From Clostridia bacterium (GTDB taxonomy: Bacteria; Bacillota; Clostridia; Christensenellales; UBA1242): 6,848 bases of DNA. A program made the translations under genes and the position numbers. Where the stretch lies: contig JAFYKO010000109.1 of the NCBI GenBank assembly GCA_017537515.1, positions 1 to 6,848 on the forward strand, read 5' to 3'. The notes under the pieces were generated by a model, which made no database searches, was not told the DNA's origin, and saw only the letters and a program-made list of their open reading frames with translations. Position 1 is the stretch's first letter; each line of letters opens with the position of its first letter. This document shows positions 1-4,466 of the stretch, one piece after another.

Positions 1-44
1 TAAAATCAAGGCATCACAGTTTGAATAACCATCAGTTGCTGTCA
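1..44. repeat. 44-bp direct repeat, copy 1 (cut by left edge)
   Basis: Positions 1-44 are identical base for base to 151-194, and the match breaks at the next base (A45 versus G195). Because copy 1 starts on the first base of the window, the true repeat may be longer upstream. The spacing is 150 bp, so the array may continue to the left with a unit of that size. This copy also forms the left arm of the long imperfect hairpin described at 7-106, whereas copy 2 lacks a matching right arm downstream. No protein-coding reading is apparent. Confidence 0.9.
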
Positions 45-106
45 AATACCCCTTCGGGGTGCTTGACGACAACTTCCGATAATATAAACAATGTGATGTT
101 GCCTTG
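7..106. other. Long imperfect inverted repeat, candidate structured RNA or DNA cruciform
   Basis: The two halves pair around a centre at 53-55. The apex is ACCCC (48-52), loop TTC, GGGGT (56-60). Below it GTTGCTGTCAA (35/36-45) pairs with TTGACGACAAC (63-73) with one mismatch and one G-T pair. A mismatched middle follows, then GTTT (19-22) pairs with AAAC (86-89). The base is CATCACA with TGTGATG and CAAGG with CCTTG (7-18 against 92-106), with a short bulge at 98-100. From 19 to 89 the arms stay in one register with no bulge, which is unlikely by chance. No promoter or T-run terminator was found on either strand, so I cannot say whether it is transcribed or which strand is sense. The function is unknown. 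Confidence 0.6.
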
Positions 107-125
107 CTCATAAACTCGCAATGCA

Positions 126-161
126 GGTTTGTTGACACAAACCCCTTGATTAAAATCAAGG
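126..161. other. Two abutting perfect stem-loops
   Basis: GGTTTGT-TGAC-ACAAACC (126-143) is followed without a gap by CCTTGAT-TAAA-ATCAAGG (144-161). Each has a 7-bp perfect stem and a 4-nt loop. The second includes the first 11 bases of repeat copy 2. No T-run follows on the plus strand, so they do not look like simple terminators. Together with 7-106 they give the repeat unit three consecutive stem-loops, which is more typical of a structured RNA or a recombination or replication site than of spacer DNA. Confidence 0.6.
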
Positions 162-194
162 CATCACAGTTTGAATAACCATCAGTTGCTGTCA
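151..194. repeat. 44-bp direct repeat, copy 2
   Basis: This is an exact copy of positions 1-44. Upstream it overlaps the stem-loop at 144-161. Downstream the sequence departs at once into GATTTTTGAGTC and then the A-run of the terminator at 207-233. The right arm that copy 1 pairs with is absent after this copy, so it looks like the truncated last member of a 150-bp-period array. Confidence 0.9.
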
Positions 195-206
195 GATTTT
201 TGAGTC

Positions 207-233
207 AAAAAAAACTTATCTAAAACGATAAGT
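207..233 (-). terminator. Intrinsic terminator after the kinase gene (bidirectional)
   Basis: On the minus strand ACTTATC, loop GTTTTA and GATAAGT form a 7-bp stem followed by eight T residues. The stem starts inside the last codons of the kinase gene and its loop contains the stop codon. Read on the plus strand, the same hairpin is followed by CTTTTTCTTT, so it could also stop transcription arriving from the repeat region. Confidence 0.85.
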
Positions 234-1287
234 CTTTTTCTTTATTTTTCTTAGGTTGATTTGCCGATGATTGATTTAATGAAACCCTTGATGTGGTTTT
301 GGATTTTGCAAGCCTCTTGTTTATTTTATTTATGAACTCCTCTATTGCGTCATAACGGCTTTTGTAGTATTGCTTCATATGGGTTTTGTATATTTCGGGA
401 AGTATAATATTGTTCGTTTCTTCACAAAGCTTTATTTCTGACTGCATATCCAACGCCATAAACTTATCAATAATGCTTTTGCAATTTGGATTGTTGTTGT
501 ATAATTCAACGATATCCGCCACAAAAACACCACCGTTTTTAAAATACCGGCTATTTTCAAAGCTCTCAGACTCAGTCTGCGTGTAGGCCAGTTTCAGGAC
601 AACTTTTGAATTGTAAGTTTTTGGCCTGAGTAACCTCTCTTTGATGTATTTTTGTTTAAGATCTAAGTCAAGAGCAAAACCGTTGTCAAAAAATGGTGCA
701 ACTCGGATTGTTTTATCTTTATGATTAAGTATAAACCCATAATTGTTTGCGTGCCTGTCGTATTGGCACAAGAAAAAGTCAATTACAAACAATGCAGAAA
801 GTTTTTGTTTTGTATCGTCTAGGTCTATTTCATAATTTCGATTGTTTGCATACTCCTCAATCTCTTTTAGCATTCCTTCAACGCTTGAAAGATATGGCCA
901 CTTCATTTCGTCAGCCAATTTCTCATCAAATTCATCTTTGGTCATAAACAGCTCGGATTTTCTCATTGCGTTTTTGTATATAACATCAAATGCCATAACA
1001 ATCTTTTCGCCGTTTTGGAGAAAGTTTCTGCAGATTGTACCATTCTTTCCATAGGATGTTTTGACATGGATGTATGGAACATAATAATCCCTTGGCAAGC
1101 TTATTTTGTCAAGAATTTGGGTTACAAACACCTCTCCCACATCCGAAAAAGTGTTTTTCACTCTTCTCTTGAAAAGATATCTTTCGCCGTCCACATCAAG
1201 CCATTGGGGTTTGGATATAGAAGAAAGATTGCCACCTTTTATTTTTTGGACTATTTTTGTTTCGCCACTTGGCATTTTTAGTTTCAT
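220..1287 (-). CDS. HipA/CtkA-like Ser/Thr protein kinase
   Basis: The 355-aa product has the catalytic signature of the HipA-like (PI3/4-kinase-fold) family. A Ser-rich stretch with SISKPQW at 23-29 precedes YLFK at 37-40, where K40 is the likely ATP-contacting lysine. E52 sits on the following helix. The catalytic loop is YDRHANNYG (176-184; D177 and N182 in the D-x4-N spacing). APFFDNG (197-203) supplies the metal-binding aspartate D201. Residues from about 322 to the end are a Lys/Ser/Asn-rich, probably disordered tail. HipA kinases phosphorylate proteins such as aminoacyl-tRNA synthetases, and CtkA of Helicobacter is a stand-alone relative. This protein is shorter than E. coli HipA and has no HipB-like DNA-binding partner next to it, so classic toxin-antitoxin function is unproven. 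The start at 1287 is set by AGGGAG six bases upstream. The gene lies 10 bp after the ABC-F gene. The substrate is unknown. Confidence 0.8.
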   Translation of the reverse strand: MKLKMPSGETKIVQKIKGGNLSSISKPQWLDVDGERYLFKRRVKNTFSDVGEVFVTQILDKISLPRDYYVPYIHVKTSYGKNGTICRNFLQNGEKIVMAFDVIYKNAMRKSELFMTKDEFDEKLADEMKWPYLSSVEGMLKEIEEYANNRNYEIDLDDTKQKLSALFVIDFFLCQYDRHANNYGFILNHKDKTIRVAPFFDNGFALDLDLKQKYIKERLLRPKTYNSKVVLKLAYTQTESESFENSRYFKNGGVFVADIVELYNNNPNCKSIIDKFMALDMQSEIKLCEETNNIILPEIYKTHMKQYYKSRYDAIEEFINKINKRLAKSKTTSRVSLNQSSANQPKKNKEKDLSF

Positions 1288-1293
1288 TTACGA

Positions 1294-1299
1294 CTCCCT
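1294..1299 (-). promoter_or_regulatory. Ribosome binding site overlapping upstream stop codon
   Basis: On the minus strand the ABC-F stop TAG (1300-1298) runs straight into GGGAG, so AGGGAG shares its first two bases with the stop. Six bases separate it from the kinase ATG. This arrangement favours reinitiation by ribosomes finishing the ABC-F gene and fixes the kinase start codon. Confidence 0.75.
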
Positions 1300-2860
1300 A
1301 GTCATCAAAATTAACTGTTTGAAGGTCTTTGAATGTGTTTTCGTCCACAAGGTCAAAAATACGGTTTGCGGTTGTTTCTACAATCTCTTGGTCGTGAGAC
1401 GCAAACAACATACAGCCCTTATAATTTATCATCCCTTTGTTTAGGGCAGTAATACTTTCAAGGTCTAAGTGGTTTGTAGGTTCGTCCATAAGAAGGAAGT
1501 TTGGACTTTCAAGCATAAGTTTTGCAAACATACACCTCACCCTCTCACCACCACTAAGAACATTAACAGGCTTTAATGCTTCTTCACCGCTGAATAGCAT
1601 ACGTCCAAGCCAACTGCGGATATACATCTCTGTTTGGTCTTTTGAGTATTGTCTAAGCCAGTCCACAATGCTGTTTGTATTGCCCTCAAAGTATGGGTTG
1701 TTGTTTTGTGGTAAGTAGCCGTATTTGATAGTCTTTCCCCAATGCACAACTCCACTGTCGGCCTCTTCTTTTCCGCTTAAAATGTCAAAAAGCATTGTCG
1801 TTGCAAGGGCGTTGTTTGAAAGCACTGCGACCTTGTCCCCTTCACGAATTGAGAAGGAAATATTATTGAAAAATCCTTTTTTGGTTAGGTTTTTAACAAT
1901 CAAAATCTCCTTGCCTATTTGCTGTTCGAAGTCAAAGTTGATGTAAGGATATTTTCTGCTTGAAGGCTTGAAGTCATCTATAGTGAGCTTTTCAAGTTCT
2001 TTCTTTCTTGAAGTTGCCTGTCTTGACTTGCTGGCGTTTGCACTAAATCTTGCAATAAATTCTTTAAGTTCTTTTGCACGCTGTTCAGCTTTCTTGTTTT
2101 GGTCTTTTTGTTGTCTTGCAAGAAGTTGAGAGGTTTCATACCAAAAATCATAGTTTCCAAGGAACATATTAATTTGTCCATAATCCACGTCGCAAATGTG
2201 CGTACAAACCTTGTTCAAGAAGTGTCTGTTGTGGGATACGATAATAACCGTATTCTCAAAATCAAGAAGGAAGTTTTCAAGCCATCTTACAGTCTTAAAA
2301 TCAAGGTTGTTTGTAGGTTCGTCAAGAACAAGGATATCGGGATTTCCAAAAAGTGCTTGTGCAAGAAGGACTTTGACTTTTTGTTTTGGGTCTATGTCTT
2401 TCATTGGCTTTTCAAAGTCTTCTTCTTTTATGCCAATATCCGTAAGAAGTGTTTTCGCTTCGCCGTCCGCTTCCCAGCCACCAAGTTCTGCAAAAAGCAT
2501 TTCGAGTTCGCCCGCACGAATTCCGTCTTCATCCGAAAAGTCTGGTTTAGCATAAAGTGCGTTTTTCTCTTCCTCAATTTCCATAAGTTTTTTGTGTCCG
2601 AGAAGGACAGTGCGAAGAACGGTTTCTTCGTCATATGCGTTTTGGTTTTGAACAAGAACGCTCATTCTTTCGTTTGGCGACAAAATAATTTCGCCCTTGT
2701 TTGGCTCAATCTCGCCGGTAAGCACCTTCAAAAAGGTAGATTTACCCGCACCGTTTGCACCGATAATACCATAGCAGTTGCCTTTTGTGAATTTGAGGTT
2801 TACATCCTTAAAAAGCACCCTTCCGCCAAATTGTAGTGATACATTAATTGCTTGAATCAT
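1298..2860 (-). CDS. ybiT: ABC-F family ATPase, YbiT/YkpA type
   Basis: This 520-aa soluble twin-ABC protein has no membrane segment. ABC-F proteins bind the ribosome, and several members tune translation or relieve antibiotic inhibition; YbiT itself is a housekeeping-type member. Domain 1 has Walker A GANGAGKS (34-41), Walker B/D-loop ILVLDEPTNNLD (176-187) and switch H210. The P-site-tRNA-interaction-motif linker spans about 240-300, with the family motif RFSANASKSRQATSR at 271-285. Domain 2 has signature LSGGE (435-439), Walker B FLLMDEPTNHLD (455-466) and H489. Two elements are degenerate: signature 1 reads DIDPKQK (155-161), and Walker A 2 reads SNNALATT (348-355), with its glycines and lysine lost. 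The reading frame stays open 24 codons further upstream. I chose the ATG at 2860 because TAGGAGAG lies about 9 bases before it, homology begins there, and the promoter at 2904-2932 lies inside the longer version. It is cotranscribed with the kinase downstream. Confidence 0.93.
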   Translation of the reverse strand: MIQAINVSLQFGGRVLFKDVNLKFTKGNCYGIIGANGAGKSTFLKVLTGEIEPNKGEIILSPNERMSVLVQNQNAYDEETVLRTVLLGHKKLMEIEEEKNALYAKPDFSDEDGIRAGELEMLFAELGGWEADGEAKTLLTDIGIKEEDFEKPMKDIDPKQKVKVLLAQALFGNPDILVLDEPTNNLDFKTVRWLENFLLDFENTVIIVSHNRHFLNKVCTHICDVDYGQINMFLGNYDFWYETSQLLARQQKDQNKKAEQRAKELKEFIARFSANASKSRQATSRKKELEKLTIDDFKPSSRKYPYINFDFEQQIGKEILIVKNLTKKGFFNNISFSIREGDKVAVLSNNALATTMLFDILSGKEEADSGVVHWGKTIKYGYLPQNNNPYFEGNTNSIVDWLRQYSKDQTEMYIRSWLGRMLFSGEEALKPVNVLSGGERVRCMFAKLMLESPNFLLMDEPTNHLDLESITALNKGMINYKGCMLFASHDQEIVETTANRIFDLVDENTFKDLQTVNFDD

Positions 2861-2867
2861 AAAAAAA

Positions 2868-2907
2868 TACTCTCCTAATTTCAAATTTAATTTACTAGTA
2901 GAGAGTA
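2868..2907. repeat. Inverted repeat TACTCTC-N26-GAGAGTA around the ABC-F start region
   Basis: The arms are 7-bp perfect, at 2868-2874 and 2901-2907, 33 bp apart start to start. One arm overlaps the Shine-Dalgarno of the ABC-F gene and the other overlaps its -10 box. The expected transcript begins inside the -10-proximal arm, so an RNA hairpin is unlikely; a DNA operator is possible. Seven-base arms in AT-rich DNA can also be chance. Confidence 0.3.
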
Positions 2908-2932
2908 TAACATAAAATACCGAAAATAACAA
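2904..2932 (-). promoter_or_regulatory. Promoter for the ABC-F/kinase pair
   Basis: On the minus strand TTGTTA (-35, 2932-2927) is separated by 17 bp from TATACT (-10, 2909-2904). Transcription would start near 2897, leaving a leader of roughly 35-40 nt with the TAGGAGAG ribosome binding site. It lies in the 93-bp gap after the small membrane-protein genes, so the pair can be expressed on its own as well as by read-through from upstream, where I see no strong terminator. Confidence 0.75.
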
Positions 2933-2953
2933 GGTTTTTTTTGAATTAAAGCC

Positions 2954-3313
2954 TTACAATCCCAACTCTTGTTTTTTCTTTTCAAAATCTTTTAGGGCTT
3001 TTTTCTTTTTGTATTTGCAGTAAACCCTATCAACTGCCAACGCACCAACAATAACAGCTTCGACTGTGAGACCCGTTCCCACCATAGCAAGCAGAATAGG
3101 GGTTGTCCAATCTAAAACTGAATTTAAGCCAAAAGCCACCCAACCTCCGGCAATTGCACCTAATAGGCTGAAATAGGTTCCGCAGGTTAGGGCAAAAATG
3201 ACATCATCTTTCAAATCATAGGAATATACAGCCTCCAAGATTCGAAGGTTTCTGCATTCTTCAAAATACTCTTCTCGCTTTTGCTGGTCTAAAACTTCCT
3301 TAACATCCTTCAT
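2954..3313 (-). CDS. Small two-helix membrane protein, paralogue 3 of the trio
   Basis: This 119-aa protein has no recognised family. Residues 1-36 are charged and probably helical. Hydrophobic helix 1 spans about 37-62 and is rich in Gly/Ala (GAIAGGW at 52-58). Helix 2 spans about 71-94 and contains E85. It ends at D95 and is followed by a Lys-rich tail (YKKKKALKDFEKKK at 101-114). There is no cleavable signal peptide; both ends are predicted on the same side, and the basic tail suggests the cytoplasm. The pattern E-A-V, seven residues, D, then an aromatic/K-rich stretch also occurs in the 137-aa protein at 3774-4187, which supports common descent. The start is set by AAGGAG inside the last codons of the preceding gene. 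Only three bases separate the two genes, implying translational coupling. The function is unknown. Confidence 0.8.
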   Translation of the reverse strand: MKDVKEVLDQQKREEYFEECRNLRILEAVYSYDLKDDVIFALTCGTYFSLLGAIAGGWVAFGLNSVLDWTTPILLAMVGTGLTVEAVIVGALAVDRVYCKYKKKKALKDFEKKKQELGL

Positions 3314-3316
3314 ATT

Positions 3317-3694
3317 TTAAATCTCCTTAATCTTCCCACACGAGGGTTTGTCTTTGCACTTTTCAATATCTCTAAGCACTCCACTAAGTTGCTGTTTCTT
3401 TGCAAAATATCTTACAACGGGAGCGACAACAACAATGGCATAAGTCGACACAGCAAGAGCAAGACTTTCAACATAAGCAAATGCCATATCTATATTCCCA
3501 TCCATAAGTGTATCATAGGCAATCACACCCACAGCCACTCCAAGCACACCACCACAAATATTTGTGGACTTTGCCCAATCCCGAGCATCTTTGCATTCCA
3601 CTTGCACTTCTTTTAATAGCGAAGCTTTTTTCAAACACTCTTCGCAGGTAATTTCACATTCTAATTTATTTTTCTTATTAAAAATTTGTTTCAT
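3317..3694 (-). CDS. Small two-helix membrane protein, paralogue 2, Cys-rich
   Basis: This 125-aa protein has no recognised family. The N-terminal part (1-45) is charged and has three cysteines in CEITCEEC (13-20) plus C34. Helix 1 is about 46-63 (GGVLGVAVGVIAY). Helix 2 is about 70-94, with E76 near its start. The tail from R95 is basic and ends with C113 and C119. The seven cysteines are absent from the flanking paralogues and could bind metal or a cofactor, but the spacing matches no motif I know. The ATG follows AGGAAG at a six-base distance. The upstream neighbour ends 79 bp earlier and the downstream one starts three bases after its stop. Its similarity to the other two rests on architecture and the helix-2 Glu more than on alignable residues, so paralogy is an inference. 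The function is unknown. Confidence 0.78.
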   Translation of the reverse strand: MKQIFNKKNKLECEITCEECLKKASLLKEVQVECKDARDWAKSTNICGGVLGVAVGVIAYDTLMDGNIDMAFAYVESLALAVSTYAIVVVAPVVRYFAKKQQLSGVLRDIEKCKDKPSCGKIKEI

Positions 3695-3773
3695 TTTTCA
3701 CTTCCTGTTTACTGAAAACTATATAAGCAATCCAATACAAGATATTCCTTTGAGTGAAATTTTGTTTCTTTCC

Positions 3774-4187
3774 TTACCCACTTAAATTAACCCCTTCTTC
3801 TAACACTAAATACGCCTTTTCTTCCTGCGTTAATTTTGACTTGCAGTCTTTTATAGCTCCCTTCACTTGGCTGTATTTTCTTTCTAACTTTAAAAATTTA
3901 TTTTTTTTGCGGAAGTATTTTTGCATATCATAAATCAATATAGCACTAACAACCGCCTCACCGGCTACAATCATAGCTTGGACATACAAAGGAAACTGGT
4001 TCAAGAAAGCAAAACCAACTGCAAACTCAACTTGAGCAGCTATCCACATTGGCAAATAATTTTTGATATCCTCACCATCCTTGCCAAACTTTTCCTCTGC
4101 ATCTTTTAATTGTGGTTCTAATAATGTCTTTTGGTTATACAAATTAATCATAACCGCTTCATTTTCAGTGAGCATTTTATCTTCCAT
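3774..4187 (-). CDS. Small two-helix membrane protein, paralogue 1, first gene of the block
   Basis: This 137-aa protein has no recognised family. Residues 1-43 are charged and helix-prone. Helix 1 is about 44-64 (PMWIAAQVEFAVGFAF, with E54 inside) and helix 2 about 66-86 (with E77 inside). The junction MQKYFRKKNKF (88-98) is strongly basic, and the remainder to about 125 is a probable coiled coil. Membrane-buried Glu in both helices is unusual for a plain anchor and may reflect oligomer contacts or ion binding. The start is well supported by GGGGAGG six bases before the ATG. It is transcribed from the promoter at 4337-4365 and heads a block of three such genes. The 79-bp gap to the next gene holds no clear promoter or terminator. 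The function is unknown; a role as a pore or holin-like protein is conceivable but unsupported. Confidence 0.8.
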   Translation of the reverse strand: MEDKMLTENEAVMINLYNQKTLLEPQLKDAEEKFGKDGEDIKNYLPMWIAAQVEFAVGFAFLNQFPLYVQAMIVAGEAVVSAILIYDMQKYFRKKNKFLKLERKYSQVKGAIKDCKSKLTQEEKAYLVLEEGVNLSG

Positions 4188-4205
4188 CGCCGACCTCCCC
4201 TAATC

Positions 4206-4325
4206 TTACCATTTCAAAGAACCCAACGCACTAGACTCCATAAGTTCTTTTTCATAATCCATTATTTCTTTTTCCCTAAACTTTTTCTTTTTGTAGTATT
4301 TTTTACCAAGTTTGTTGTATTTATC
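4206..4325 (-). pseudogene. Probable C-terminal remnant of a fourth small membrane protein
   Basis: The frame is open for 39 codons after a stop at 4326-4328 and ends in TAA at 4206-4208. The translation contains KKYYKKKKFREKE and then an acidic/basic helix-like stretch ending in GSLKW. This resembles the post-helix-2 tails of the neighbours (KYFRKKNKF at 3774-4187, KYKKKKALK at 2954-3313). The membrane helices and N-terminus are missing, and the promoter now abuts the fragment, so it looks like a deletion remnant lying in the leader of the trio. Alternatively, an 18-codon leader peptide could start at the ATG at 4262, behind a poor GGGAAAAAG ribosome binding site, or the similarity may be just shared Lys richness. 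Confidence 0.4.
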
Positions 4326-4336
4326 TTATCGTAGGT

Positions 4337-4365
4337 ATAATACCACACCTCCGCTGTTTTGTCAA
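4337..4365 (-). promoter_or_regulatory. Promoter for the small membrane-protein genes
   Basis: On the minus strand a consensus TTGACA (-35, 4365-4360) is followed after exactly 17 bp by TATTAT (-10, 4342-4337), giving a start near 4330 and a leader of about 140 nt. The -10 sits in an 11-bp palindrome GGTATAATACC (4334-4344), which puts a TATAAT on the plus strand as well but without a convincing -35. It is back-to-back with the glnS promoter about 65 bp away. Confidence 0.85.
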
Positions 4366-4429
4366 TACAGAAGTTTTGAGTTGTCTTTTGAATAAATTCA
4401 TAAAAACACTAGATTTTCTCGCAATATTG

Positions 4430-4438
4430 TGCTATAAT
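4430..4438 (+). promoter_or_regulatory. Extended -10 promoter of glnS
   Basis: TGC-TATAAT is a perfect -10 with the TGN extension that compensates for a poor -35; nothing close to TTGACA lies 16-18 bp upstream. The start would fall near 4445, leaving a leader of only about 22 nt with AAAGGA (4451-4456) ten bases before the ATG. There is therefore no room for a T-box, the uncharged-tRNA-sensing leader common on Firmicute synthetase genes. Confidence 0.75.
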
Positions 4439-4466
4439 CAACCCCGTAAAAAAGGAAAAAGATATT

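Noticed and set aside
7..106. Integron attC site
   Set aside because: The size fits an attC hairpin, but the terminal core sites (RYYYAAC and GTTRRRY) are not present at the ends and no integrase or cassette structure is seen.
1..206. CRISPR array
   Set aside because: Only two repeat copies, 106 bp apart end to start, with 44 bp identical; real arrays have roughly 28-37 bp repeats and 30-40 bp spacers, and no cas gene is visible.
2099..2836. 245-aa plus-strand open frame antisense to the ABC-F gene
   Set aside because: The translation is Phe/Lys/Cys-rich and resembles no protein. It lies opposite a clearly homologous gene and lacks a convincing ribosome binding site.
2861..2932. 24-residue N-terminal extension of the ABC-F protein
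   Set aside because: The extension would start upstream of a good -10 and contains the -10 and the ribosome binding site. Family homology begins at the ATG at 2860.
2933..2962. Terminator after the small membrane-protein genes
   Set aside because: Only a 4-bp AAGG/CCTT stem with a 17-nt loop is present, too weak to call; read-through toward the ABC-F gene is likely.
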